Positions 7,686 through 20,951 of a stretch of 64,000 nt of DNA are shown one piece after another. The stretch's first letter is position 1; each line of letters begins with the position of its first letter. Source of the DNA: Glutamicibacter sp002979865 (lineage in GTDB: Bacteria; Actinomycetota; Actinomycetes; Actinomycetales; Micrococcaceae); assembly GCF_050030965.1 (NCBI RefSeq), contig NZ_CP188297.1, positions 310,001 through 374,000 on the forward strand, written 5' to 3'. Under the pieces are notes generated by a model. That model was not told the origin of the DNA. It saw only the letters and a program-made list of their open reading frames with translations, and did not search any database. Position numbers and translations under genes: made by a program.

Positions 7686-9830
7686 TTACTTCGCCGATTC
7701 TTCTTCCACGTCAGCTTCGCCGGCTTCCGTGTCGGATTCGATGACTTCGTTCAGGTCATCTTCCTCGTCGATGCCGGTCTGCTCGGCTTCTGCCTCTTCG
7801 GCTTCTTCGGCCTCGGCTTCTGCATCTGCTTCTTCAGCCTCAGCTTCAGCTTCAGCTTCGGCATCTGCTTCTTCAGCTTCGGAAGGCTCGATCAGATCCT
7901 TGGCGCGTGGGGTTTCTTCTTCCTCATCCATCTCCGGAGCCAGGTCCATGATGAAGGATTCGGTTTCACGCTCGATGCCCAGGGCGCTTTCTGCAACCTC
8001 GACCTGAGCGTTCCAGCGCTTCGCGTCTTCTGCACGGCCGGCAGCCGACAGCAGATCAGCGTAGGCAGTGAACAAACGTGGGCTGAAGGAGAAGGCACGG
8101 TTGAAGTTCAGCTGTTCCAGCGACTCCAGCTCAGCCAGAGCCTTATCCAGCTTGCCCAAGTCACCATACGAACCGGCAGCAACCATCTGCATTTCAACCT
8201 TGACGGCGCTTTCCAGATTGGCGCATTCCTCGGAATGGGCGAGCTCGATTGCCTTCTCTGGGCGGCCCAGGCCACGCAGCGAGTCAGCGATCAATGGCAG
8301 GTTGTAGTCCGAACCGGAAATACGACGGTGGGTACGCAGTTCGCGCAGTGCATCGGCGTACTTGCCAGCGTGGTAGGCAGCGATGCCAACGGCCTCGCGA
8401 ACCACCGCGACACGGCCGCCGCGGCGCGATGCTGCCAGGGTGTGCTCGTATGCCAGCTCTGGGTCGTCTTCCAGCAGGCGGCCAGCCATCACCAAGTGCT
8501 TGGCGACCCAGCTTGCCGAGCGCTCTTCGAGGTAACGCAGCTGGGCGCGTGCTACGCGGTCCAACTCCTTACCGGTAACATCCTCATCGATATCTGGGGA
8601 CTGTTCACGATCGGCACGGTTCGAGATGCGAAGATCGCCAGGATTATGTGCGCGCGGTGCGTCACCGCGCTTATCAGCAAAGCGGTCTTCACGTGCTGGG
8701 TACTCACCCTTCGAGCGACGGTCGTCGGCACGCTTGAAGCCACCGCCACGGTTGTCATCACGCTTGAAGCCACCACCGCGGTTATCGTCACGCTTGAACC
8801 CGCCTCGGTCGTCATTGCGGAAACCGCCGCCGCGGTTGTCGTCACGCTTGAAGCCACCACCGCGGTTGTCATCACGCTTGAAGCCACCGCCACCGCGGTT
8901 ATCGTCACGCTTGAAGCCGCCACGATCGTCATTGCGGAAACCGCCACCACGGTTGTCGTCACGCTTGAAGCCACCACGGTCATCATTGCGGAAACCGCCA
9001 CCACGGTTGTCGTCACGCTTGAAGCCACCGCCACGGTTGTCATCACGCTTGAAGCCGCCACGATCGTCATTGCGGAAACCGCCACCACGGTTGTCGTCAC
9101 GCTTGAAGCCGCCACGGTCATCATTGCGGAAACCGCCACCACGGTTGTCATCGCGCTTGAAGCCACCACCGCGGTTGTCCTCACGCTTGAAGCCACCGCC
9201 ACGGTTGTCATCGCGACGCTCGCCACGGAAACCACCACGGTCATCATTGCGGAAGCCACCGCCACGGTTGTCATCGCGACGCTCGCCGCGGAAACCACCA
9301 CGGTCATCATTGCGGAAACCGCCACCGCGGTTATCGTCACGCTTGAAGCCACCACCGCGGTTGTCATCGCGACGCTCGCCACGGAAACCGCCACCGCGGT
9401 TGTCATCGCGCTTGAAGCCGCCACGATCGTCATTGCGGAAACCGCCACCACGGTTGTCATCACGCTTGAAGCCACCACCACGGTTGTCATCACGCTTGAA
9501 GCCACCACCACGGTTGTCATCACGCTTGAAGCCACCACCACGGTTGTCATCACGCTTGAAGCCACCACCACGGTTGTCATCACGCTTGAAGCCGCCACCG
9601 CGGTTGTCATCACGCTTGAAGCCGCCACCGCGGTTGTCATCACGCTTGAAGTCACCGCCGCGGTCAGCATTACGGTCACCGCGGAAGCCACCACGGTTAT
9701 CGTCGCTGCGCTTGAAATCACTACGGTCGTCGCGACGCTTGAAGCCATCGCGGGAGTTGTTGCGGTTTGAATCTGAGTTCCGGAAGTCGCCTCGTCCGTT
9801 GTCGGAGTTACGGCGGAATTCGTTAGACAT
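7686..9830 (-). CDS. RGG-type decapeptide-repeat protein with TPR-like and acidic C-terminal regions
   Basis: A 714-residue protein of three parts. Residues 1 to about 400 are low complexity, dominated by about 23 NRGGG-containing units of the pattern KRDDNRGGGF, interspersed with RNDDRGGF and RGERRDD variants. Residues of about 407-640 form an Ala/Leu-rich helical domain resembling TPR solenoids (for example AYHAGKYADALRELRTH and LGRPEKAIELAHSEE). The last 75 residues are very acidic, including repeated EA pairs. No signal peptide is seen, so it is probably cytoplasmic. The ATG start has GAAGGGGA upstream. The helical part is recognisable in actinobacterial proteins at this tyrS-HAD position; the size of the repeat array looks exceptional. 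RNA binding is inferred only from RGG composition. Confidence 0.9.
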   Translation of the reverse strand: MSNEFRRNSDNGRGDFRNSDSNRNNSRDGFKRRDDRSDFKRSDDNRGGFRGDRNADRGGDFKRDDNRGGGFKRDDNRGGGFKRDDNRGGGFKRDDNRGGGFKRDDNRGGGFKRDDNRGGGFKRDDNRGGGFRNDDRGGFKRDDNRGGGFRGERRDDNRGGGFKRDDNRGGGFRNDDRGGFRGERRDDNRGGGFRNDDRGGFRGERRDDNRGGGFKREDNRGGGFKRDDNRGGGFRNDDRGGFKRDDNRGGGFRNDDRGGFKRDDNRGGGFKRDDNRGGGFRNDDRGGFKRDDNRGGGFRNDDRGGFKRDDNRGGGGFKRDDNRGGGFKRDDNRGGGFRNDDRGGFKRDDNRGGGFKRDDNRGGGFKRADDRRSKGEYPAREDRFADKRGDAPRAHNPGDLRISNRADREQSPDIDEDVTGKELDRVARAQLRYLEERSASWVAKHLVMAGRLLEDDPELAYEHTLAASRRGGRVAVVREAVGIAAYHAGKYADALRELRTHRRISGSDYNLPLIADSLRGLGRPEKAIELAHSEECANLESAVKVEMQMVAAGSYGDLGKLDKALAELESLEQLNFNRAFSFSPRLFTAYADLLSAAGRAEDAKRWNAQVEVAESALGIERETESFIMDLAPEMDEEEETPRAKDLIEPSEAEEADAEAEAEAEAEEADAEAEAEEAEEAEAEQTGIDEEDDLNEVIESDTEAGEADVEEESAK
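8732..9660. repeat. In-frame tandem array of 30-bp and 24-bp units
   Basis: DNA repeats that encode the KRDDNRGGGF and RNDDRGGF units of the gene at 7686-9830. Units are not fully identical: synonymous changes and block permutations show old and recent duplications. A sub-array at about 9440-9655 has about seven consecutive nearly identical 30-bp units, the signature of recent slippage or recombination. Confidence 0.95.
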
Positions 9831-10166
9831 CTAATGTCCCCTTCAGCGGCTATCTCAATACCGCAACCTTCGTGTTTGCCTTTGCAAATCACTTCACTAT
9901 TAACTATTCAGCATGCCCTCGAGGCATGTACATCTAAATTCAAGTCTACGGGAGGCACGATTCATACCATAGAGAAACGGGTCCAATGTGGCAAGACACT
10001 CAGTGGCGGCCCTAAGGTTGTCCCCCAGCCATCGACGCATGCGTAGCCGATCGAAGCCCCTTGATAGATTCAACTCTTCTAAAAGGGGTTAACGACAAAA
10101 AGGCCCAGCATGAAACTGAACCCATAGGCTGTAGCAAGTCGGCTACCAGGGCACGGGTTAAACAGG
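9831..10166. other. Intergenic region between the RGG-repeat gene and the 5S rRNA terminator
   Basis: No gene is seen here. The half near the RGG gene holds its long leader and promoter. Further on, AAGCCCCTT and AAGGGGTT near 10056-10092 can pair into a loose stem with a large loop, and the rRNA terminator follows. No tRNA or other RNA could be recognised. Confidence 0.6.
9966..9994 (-). promoter_or_regulatory. Probable sigma-A promoter of the RGG-repeat gene
   Basis: On the minus strand, TTGCCA (9994-9989) and TATGGT (9971-9966) are separated by 17 bases, a good housekeeping promoter. It would give a 5' leader of about 130 bases before the ATG at 9830, with no other gene between. Prediction from consensus only. 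Confidence 0.6.
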
Positions 10167-10200
10167 TGAGGCCCCGGCACCAAACGGTACCAGGGCCTCA
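10167..10200 (-). terminator. Intrinsic terminator of the rrn operon
   Basis: A stem of about 14 base pairs (GAGGCCCTGGTACC against GGTGCCGGGGCCTC, with one wobble pair) and a short loop lies about 20 bases after the 5S 3' end on the transcribed strand. Only a short TTTAA follows, so the T-tract is weak, as often in actinobacteria. Confidence 0.8.
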
Positions 10201-10220
10201 AACCATCTACTCAAGTTAAG

Positions 10221-10338
10221 TCCGGCGGTGACCTACTCTCCCACACCCTCACGAGTGCAGTACCATCGGCGCAGTGGGCCTTAGCTTCCGGGTTCGGTAT
10301 GGGACCGGGCGTTTCCCCCACGCTATGACCGCCGTAAC
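10221..10338 (-). rRNA. rrf: 5S ribosomal RNA
   Basis: The transcribed strand begins GTTACGGCGGTCATAGCG and continues through the conserved CCGAACCCGGAAG segment to a complementary 3' end ACCGCCGGAC. Length is about 118 bases. It is the last gene of the rrn operon, about 150 bases after 23S. End positions are set from the terminal helix and are good to a few bases. Confidence 0.95.
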
Positions 10339-10415
10339 AATCACGAAGCACACAAACCCTGCGGTTTGGTGTTGCCTTCGGTGTCATGCAAAAGCCATGT
10401 ATTTTTTCGGTTTGA

Positions 10416-10453
10416 GGTTGTTGTCTCGTAACCGCATAGTGAACGCGAACAGC
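10416..10453 (-). other. 3' strand of the 23S rRNA processing stem
   Basis: In the 23S-5S spacer the plus strand here matches the transcript of the 16S-23S spacer at 13735-13772 over about 37 bases, with differences that are mostly G-U compatible (shared core ATAGTGAACGCGA). In the primary transcript the two segments therefore pair across the 23S gene, forming the long helix normally cut by RNase III. Confidence 0.8.
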
Positions 10454-10487
10454 ATTGAAATCATCAGTTCAATATTGTTTTATTGTG

Positions 10488-15743
<5,256 letters not shown>

Positions 15744-16017
15744 AAAATAAAAAGCCACCGGCAACCCCTTGGAAAATAAGGGCGAAGCCAATGAAGTCCT
15801 GGCGAATAATAAAACACTCAAGAACACTGCACGGGGGTGCAATGCCTCAAGCAAATGTTATGTATTCACCAAATAAAAATATTCGGTATCAACAAACTTG
15901 GCACACTATTGAGTTCTCAAACAACAAACACTCTCGACACCACAACCACCAATCCTTCGATGACTGCTTCGCTCCGGAGCAACTTTACAAGCTTACCACC
16001 AAGTTGACTGTTGTCAA
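15744..16017 (-). promoter_or_regulatory. rrn operon leader and promoter region
   Basis: On the minus strand TTGACA (16017-16012) and TAAGCT (15995-15990) are 16 bases apart, a strong rRNA-type promoter; transcription would start near 15983. The leader of about 240 bases contains the conserved actinobacterial boxA-like element at 15901-15929. An AT-rich tract directly precedes the 16S 5' end. Confidence 0.75.
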
Positions 16018-16194
16018 CTCGACGTTTCAGTCTTGTTCACCCCGCCGTTTCCGTTTCGCCCTTTCAGGCTGTCCGGATCAGCGGCGCGAGATAAAACTCT
16101 ACACGGGTTCAGCCACGACGCAAAATCGGCCTACGGGTCGAATTTCAGCCACTAATCCTACCTTGACTAGGGATTATCATAATTAGGTACAACA
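16018..16194. other. Region upstream of the rrn promoter
   Basis: No gene is seen. On the minus strand TTATGA and TAGGAT with 16 bases between them (around 16152-16179) could be a second, weaker rrn promoter. The AT-rich stretch near 16170-16195 could act as an UP-like element. Both are guesses from composition. Confidence 0.35.
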
Positions 16195-16240
16195 AAACCG
16201 CCGGAAAAGTGTCTTGGTTCACAAGCTTTTCCGGCGGTTT
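16195..16240 (-). terminator. Intrinsic terminator of tyrS
   Basis: A perfect 15-bp stem, AAACCGCCGGAAAAG against CTTTTCCGGCGGTTT, around a 16-base loop and ending in TTTT on the minus strand. It lies 26 bases after the tyrS stop and separates tyrS from the rrn promoter. Confidence 0.9.
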
Positions 16241-16265
16241 CGTGTAGTGCGGTAGTTACTGGGCC

Positions 16266-17585
16266 CTACTTGGCCAGTTCAGCCACTGCCATGTTCTTCT
16301 TGCCGCGGCGCACGATCGCGTAGCGGCCATGCAGGAAGTCCGCCTCGGCCAGTTCAGTTTCGATGCCGCCAACCTTGCCGTTATTGACGTAGGCGCCACC
16401 TTCAGTGACCGTACGGCGTGCTTCGGACAATGACTTGCTCAGGCCCGAGGCAACCAGGACATTCAAAATGCCCAGATCGTCCGCAGCAACCTTCGCCGAA
16501 GGCAGCTCCGCGATAACCGATTCCAAGGTAGGAAGATCAATCGCGCCCAGATCGCCATTGCCGAAGACCGCAGCCGAAGCGGCGATCACCTGCTCGGTAG
16601 CCTGCACACCGTGAACCAGGGAAGTGACTTCCCAGGCCAAGGTGCGCTGGGCGACGCGCTTGAACGGGCGCTCTGCAACTTCGGTTGCCAGTTCCGCGAT
16701 CTGCTCGCGGGTCAGGAAGGTGAATACCTTCAAGCGGTCGATCACATCCGCGTCGGAGGTGTTCAGCCAGAACTGGTAGAAGGTGTACGGGCTGCACATT
16801 TCGGCATCCAGCCAGATGGCGTTGCCCTCGGACTTGCCGAACTTGGTGCCGTCGGAGTTGGTGATCAGCGGGGTGCCGTAGGCGTGCACCGAGTTGCCCT
16901 GGACCTTGCGGATCAGGTCGGTGCCGCTGGTCAGGTTGCCCCACTGGTCCGAGCCGCCGGTCTGCAGGGTGCAGCCGTACTGGCGGTTCAGCTCCAGGAA
17001 GTCGTAGCCCTGCAGCACCTGGTAGGAGAACTCGGTGTAGCTGATGCCCTCGTCGGAGTTCAGTCGCGCGGCGACGATCTCCTTCTTGATCATGGTGCCC
17101 ACACGGAAGTACTTGCCCACATCGCGCAAGAAGTCCAAGGCCGACAGCTGCTGCGTCCAGTCCAGGTTGTTGACCAGCTGCACCGCGTTCTCGCCCTCAT
17201 CGGAGAGGAAGCGGGAAACCTGCGCCTGGAGCTTGGCGACCCACTCGGTCACCGTCTCCCTGGTGTTCAAGGTGCGCTCCGCAGTTTGGCGCGGGTCGCC
17301 GATCAGGCCGGTGGAACCGCCAACCAGGGCCAGCGGCTTGTGGCCGGCCAGCTGCAGGCGGCGCATATTCAGCAACTGCACCAGGTTGCCCAGATGCAGG
17401 GACGGCGCAGTGGGATCGAACCCGCAATAGTAGGTCACAGACTCTTCGGACAGGGCTCGTTCCAGCTCGGTTTCGTCGGTGGACACGTGCACCAGGCCGC
17501 GCCACTTGAGTTCCTGCCAGACGTTCTCGAAAGATGCGTCGTTGCTCTGTCCCGCAATCACGGGATTCTGCTTCGTATCAGACAT
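16266..17585 (-). CDS. tyrS: Tyrosyl-tRNA synthetase
   Basis: A class I aminoacyl-tRNA synthetase charging tRNA-Tyr. The chosen start gives MSDTKQNPVIAGQS and 439 residues. The HIGH-like motif is PSLHLGN, the tyrosine-binding region includes YYCGFDPTAPS and SYQVLQGYDFLELN, and the KMSKS-like loop is KFGKS. A C-terminal S4 domain (SEARRTVTEGGAYVNNGKV) ends the protein. An in-frame ATG at 17600 and a longer frame back to 17690 exist. The longer one adds Arg/Cys-rich sequence unlike the family, so it was rejected. Ribosome sites for both ATGs are weak. Confidence 0.95.
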   Translation of the reverse strand: MSDTKQNPVIAGQSNDASFENVWQELKWRGLVHVSTDETELERALSEESVTYYCGFDPTAPSLHLGNLVQLLNMRRLQLAGHKPLALVGGSTGLIGDPRQTAERTLNTRETVTEWVAKLQAQVSRFLSDEGENAVQLVNNLDWTQQLSALDFLRDVGKYFRVGTMIKKEIVAARLNSDEGISYTEFSYQVLQGYDFLELNRQYGCTLQTGGSDQWGNLTSGTDLIRKVQGNSVHAYGTPLITNSDGTKFGKSEGNAIWLDAEMCSPYTFYQFWLNTSDADVIDRLKVFTFLTREQIAELATEVAERPFKRVAQRTLAWEVTSLVHGVQATEQVIAASAAVFGNGDLGAIDLPTLESVIAELPSAKVAADDLGILNVLVASGLSKSLSEARRTVTEGGAYVNNGKVGGIETELAEADFLHGRYAIVRRGKKNMAVAELAK

Positions 17586-17775
17586 GCTCACTGTGACCAT
17601 TTTCTGTCTTCGTTCTGCCCCGAGTGCCCGCGTTGCTGCTTGCGTGCACCTGTGATCGCACCGGGAGTTGGGGTTGCCTTCCCGGCGCATGGGTTTAAGG
17701 TTATCGCTTGGTGGCAGGCTCGTGCCACTTCCCCGGCCCGCCCCTTGGTCACATAGCCGACCCCCCGGTGCGCTG

Positions 17776-20058
17776 CTAGCCTTCCAGGCCTTCAGGCAGT
17801 TCGCGGGTGTGGACCACGCGCAGGCGCTGGGTGGTACGGGTCATCGCCACATACAAATCGCCCACGCCGCCGTCCACCTCGTCGACCAGCTCGGCCGGTT
17901 CCAGGATCAGCACGCCGTCGAATTCCAGGCCCTTGGACTCGCGCGCGGTGATCACCACGATGTCCTGGCTCAATCCGCCCGAACCGGCGCCAACGCGGTC
18001 GCCATGCACGTCCTGGACCGCCGCGCGGATGCGGGCCAGATCCTGCTGAGGCACGATGATCGCCTGCAGTCCCCCGGCCGAGTACTCCAGCTCCTCGCCC
18101 AGTGCGGCCAGGACCGCATCCTGGACTTCGGCCTCGGTGGTTTTGGTCAGCACCGGTGGCCAGTCGCCTTCGCGGACCGCCTGCGGGGTGGTGATCCGCA
18201 GGCCGGCGGCCTGGGCCACGCGCACCGCCGCGTCGGCGATCTGCGCCGGGGTGCGGTAGTTGACGGTCAGCTCTTCGAGCTCGAAGCGCTCACCGAAGAA
18301 CGGCTCCAGGGCCTGGGACCAGCTGCTGGCGCCCGAGGCGGCCGAGGTCTGGGCGATGTCGCCCACGATGGTGAAGGACTTCATCGGGCAGCGGCGAACC
18401 AGCAGGCGCCATTGCATCGGCGAAAGCTCCTGCGCCTCGTCGACCACGATGTGCCCGTAGGCCCAGGTGCGATCGGCGACGGCGCGTTCGGCGGCCGTGA
18501 GCCGGGCCGCAGTTTCCTGGTTCACCCCGGCCACCTGCTCCGCGGTGACCACACCGTCGATGCCGGCGTTTTCCAGCATGGTGTGCATATTGCGCAGCGC
18601 GGCCTTGGCATTTTCCACGTCGGCCTCGTACTGGGCGGTGTGCGTGCCGGCCAGCGGGTCGGCGAACTCGCCGAGCAGCCCGGATGCCTCATCGAGCAGC
18701 GGCACATCGGCCTCGGTGAACGGCGAGCCGGCCCGGCGGTACAGGGCGTCGCGGTCCGTTTCCTCCAGATGCGGGGCCGCGGCGGCCAAAAGGTGCGGGG
18801 TGGCGAACAACTCGGCCACCAGCTGCTGCGGGGTCATCGGCATCCAGCACAGGTTCAGCGCCACGCGCACATCGTGCGATTCGCGCACTTCCTGGGGCAG
18901 GTAGGAACGGTCGGTGGTCGAGGACTGCCCGGCCGATTCCTCCAGCTTGCGGCGCAACTGCTCGGCCAGGTCCCCCACCAGCACCTTGACGAAGGTTTCG
19001 CGGGCCTCGTTGTAGGGCTTGTGGGTGTGGCGGGCTCGTTCGCGCGCGTTCTTGACCATCTTCGGGGTCAGGGTCAGGCGGGTTCCCTCCACCACCAGGG
19101 TGCGGGTTTCCGGAATCAGCCGCTGGCGGTTGCGCACCGCAGTGGCGATCACCCTGGCCATGGACAGCTGGCCCTTGAGCCGGGCGACGGTGCGGTTGGT
19201 TTCCGGCACGGCGTGGATGCCGTGGTAGAGCTCGCCCACCGAGGACATGACCACGCCGGTCTCGCCCAGCGAGGGCAGTACGCGCTCGATGTAGCGCATG
19301 AAGGAAGTGGACGGGCCGACGATCAGCACCCCGGCGTTCTTCAGCCGTTCGCGGTACTCGTAGAGCAGGAACGCCGCGCGGTGCAGGGCGACGGCGGTCT
19401 TGCCGGTGCCCGGACCGCCCTGGACCACGACGGCGCCGGGCAGCTGCGCGCGGATGATCGCATCCTGCTCGGCCTGGATGGTGCCGACGATATCGCCCAT
19501 GCGGCCGGTGCGCTTCTCGCGCAAAGCGGCCATCAGCGCGCCCTCGCCGTGGTGGGTGTGCCCCTCATCCAGCCAGGTCTCGTCGAGCACGTCGTCCTCG
19601 ATGCCGGCCACGGTCCGGCCCTTGAGCATCAGGTGGCGGCGGCGGCGCACCCCGCGCGGATTCAGCGCGGTCGCCTGGTAGAAGGGGGCCGCTTCGCTGG
19701 CGCGCCAGTCGATCATCAGCCGGTTCAGGTCCTCGTCGGACAGGCCGATGCGGCCGATGTAGCGGGGGGTGCCGGAGGATGAGCCGTTGCCGGACTGCTG
19801 CCCCTGGCCGTTGGCTGCCATATCCAGGCGGCCGAAGACCAGGCGGTCCTCGACGGCGTCGAGCTGGGCAATCCGGTCCTCGTAGAGGGTGGCGAAAGAG
19901 TCGCGTTCGGACATGTTCTGGAAGGTGCCCACCGCCCCCTGGGCCCGGGTGCGCTCAAGCTGCTCCACCTTTTCGGCGCGCAACTCGTCCAGCCGCGCGT
20001 ACAGGCGGCCCACATAGTCGGATTCAGCTAACAGATCGGCCTCGATCATATCGGTCAA
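17776..20058 (-). CDS. helR: HelD/HelR-type RNA polymerase-associated helicase
   Basis: A 760-residue UvrD/Rep-superfamily (SF1) ATPase. Walker A is GGPGTGKTAVALHR near residue 210, motif II is VVDEAQELSP, and later motifs include GDIAQTSAASGA and AMTRTTQRLRVVHT. The N-terminal part is a charged coiled-coil arm (ARLDELRAEKVEQLERTRAQ). This architecture is that of actinobacterial HelD/HelR, which enters RNA polymerase channels, removes stalled complexes and can protect against rifamycins. The start is TTG with GAGGGGA seven bases upstream; an ATG lies three codons later. A GC-rich palindrome precedes it. Rifamycin protection here is inferred from family. Confidence 0.88.
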   Translation of the reverse strand: MTDMIEADLLAESDYVGRLYARLDELRAEKVEQLERTRAQGAVGTFQNMSERDSFATLYEDRIAQLDAVEDRLVFGRLDMAANGQGQQSGNGSSSGTPRYIGRIGLSDEDLNRLMIDWRASEAAPFYQATALNPRGVRRRRHLMLKGRTVAGIEDDVLDETWLDEGHTHHGEGALMAALREKRTGRMGDIVGTIQAEQDAIIRAQLPGAVVVQGGPGTGKTAVALHRAAFLLYEYRERLKNAGVLIVGPSTSFMRYIERVLPSLGETGVVMSSVGELYHGIHAVPETNRTVARLKGQLSMARVIATAVRNRQRLIPETRTLVVEGTRLTLTPKMVKNARERARHTHKPYNEARETFVKVLVGDLAEQLRRKLEESAGQSSTTDRSYLPQEVRESHDVRVALNLCWMPMTPQQLVAELFATPHLLAAAAPHLEETDRDALYRRAGSPFTEADVPLLDEASGLLGEFADPLAGTHTAQYEADVENAKAALRNMHTMLENAGIDGVVTAEQVAGVNQETAARLTAAERAVADRTWAYGHIVVDEAQELSPMQWRLLVRRCPMKSFTIVGDIAQTSAASGASSWSQALEPFFGERFELEELTVNYRTPAQIADAAVRVAQAAGLRITTPQAVREGDWPPVLTKTTEAEVQDAVLAALGEELEYSAGGLQAIIVPQQDLARIRAAVQDVHGDRVGAGSGGLSQDIVVITARESKGLEFDGVLILEPAELVDEVDGGVGDLYVAMTRTTQRLRVVHTRELPEGLEG

Positions 20059-20085
20059 CCCAGTTTCCCCTCGCGCTCAAAATGT

Positions 20086-20108
20086 GCCCCTGCGCAAAGC
20101 ACAGGGCC
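20086..20108 (-). promoter_or_regulatory. GC-rich inverted repeat just upstream of helR
   Basis: GGCCCTGTGC and GCGCAGGGGC can pair with one mismatch and one G-U pair around a TTT loop, followed by ACATTTT on the helR strand. It ends 27 bases before the helR start. It could be the terminator of apt, an attenuator, or an operator. It does not clearly match the published rifamycin-associated element as I recall it. Confidence 0.5.
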
Positions 20109-20306
20109 CTACGTAAAACGGTTCCCACGTAAAAACACAGGACAGATAATGATACGCGCCTTTGGCCCGGCGCAGGTAATCGCGCGCACCGGTGCCAAGC
20201 GCTGGCCGGGCCCGCTGCCGGGCTGTTCGCCAGCGGCGTGGAAGCGTGGCGGTTTGTTACCTGCGCGCCGCTTCCCGGCTGCCGCTTCGGCACCGCGCTG
20301 TCCGGC

Positions 20307-20846
20307 TCAGGAGTGGACGACCTGCAAGGAGAGGACCTTGTGCCCCGGCAGCTTGGCCCGTCCTTCGAGGCCATCAAGTTCCAGCACGACGCCGACGCCG
20401 GCGATCCTGGCACCGGTCTGCTCCAGCAGGCGGACCGCTGAACCCACGGTGCCGCCGGTGGCCAGCACGTCGTCGAGAATCAGCACGCGGGTGCCCGGGG
20501 CGATCTCGTCCTTGTGCACCTCCAGGCAGCTGGTGCCGTATTCCAAGGTGTACTCGTCGCGGTAGACCTCGCGCGGCAGCTTGCCGGCCTTGCGGATGGT
20601 CAGCATGCCCTTGCCCGAGGCGTAGGCGGCGGCCGCCGCCAGCACGAAACCGCGGGCTTCGAGGCCCGCGACGATGTCGAACTGCCCCTCGAAGGGGGCG
20701 ATCAGCTCGTCGACCATGCGGCGCAGGCCGGTCGGGTCGGCGAAGACCGGGGTGAGGTCCTTGAAGGAGATCCCTGGCTGCGGGTAGTCGGGCACGATCT
20801 CGCACAGTCGATCCAGCAGGTCGCTAATGCTCTCAGAAGTAGTCAC
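20307..20846 (-). CDS. apt: Adenine phosphoribosyltransferase
   Basis: Salvages adenine with PRPP to AMP. The PRPP loop is VLILDDVLATGGT, and the purine-binding part includes FDIVAGLEARGFVLAAAAAY. From the GTG at 20846 the protein has 179 residues and starts TTSESISDLLDRL, matching the family length. A frame extension to 20879 would add eleven basic residues without a ribosome site. A -10-like TAAAAT lies eight bases before the GTG and no Shine-Dalgarno is seen, so the message may be leaderless. The next gene on this strand is helR. Confidence 0.93.
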   Translation of the reverse strand: MTTSESISDLLDRLCEIVPDYPQPGISFKDLTPVFADPTGLRRMVDELIAPFEGQFDIVAGLEARGFVLAAAAAYASGKGMLTIRKAGKLPREVYRDEYTLEYGTSCLEVHKDEIAPGTRVLILDDVLATGGTVGSAVRLLEQTGARIAGVGVVLELDGLEGRAKLPGHKVLSLQVVHS

Positions 20847-20854
20847 GCCTAGTA

Positions 20855-20860
20855 ATTTTA
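20855..20860 (-). promoter_or_regulatory. -10-like hexamer at the apt start (possible leaderless promoter)
   Basis: TAAAAT on the minus strand, eight bases before the GTG of apt. No Shine-Dalgarno sequence intervenes. No strong -35 was identified. Confidence 0.5.
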
Positions 20861-20951
20861 GTCCCTTCGCGCGCCGCACGCCGCACGATCGTGCATAATC
20901 ATGAGCACATTTTGGGCGGTGTCCATGCGGTACGGCGGTTAACCATCCAGG

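Noticed and set aside
8235..9892. Three long overlapping open frames on both strands over the repeat array (up to 511 codons)
   Set aside because: They arise because a 30-bp repeat without stops in one frame has none in others. Their products are monotonous (for example TTAVVITLEA or RLKPPPRLSS runs), and the minus frame at 7686-9830 has the ribosome site and a normal C-terminal domain.
17408..17440. A GGGATCGAACCCGC stretch resembling a tRNA T-arm
   Set aside because: It lies inside tyrS and encodes the conserved CGFDPTAPS motif. No cloverleaf can be completed.
17700..19782. A 704-codon plus-strand ORF antisense to helR, and similar long antisense ORFs over pyrG, pheT, argB/argJ and the NRPS-like gene
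   Set aside because: Long antisense frames are expected in high-GC coding DNA. Their products are His/Gln/Gly-rich with no family motifs.
20086..20108. Rifamycin-associated element upstream of helR
   Set aside because: The inverted repeat present does not align well with the element as I know it (GGGGCTTGCGGCAAG-type arms). Reported only as an unnamed palindrome.
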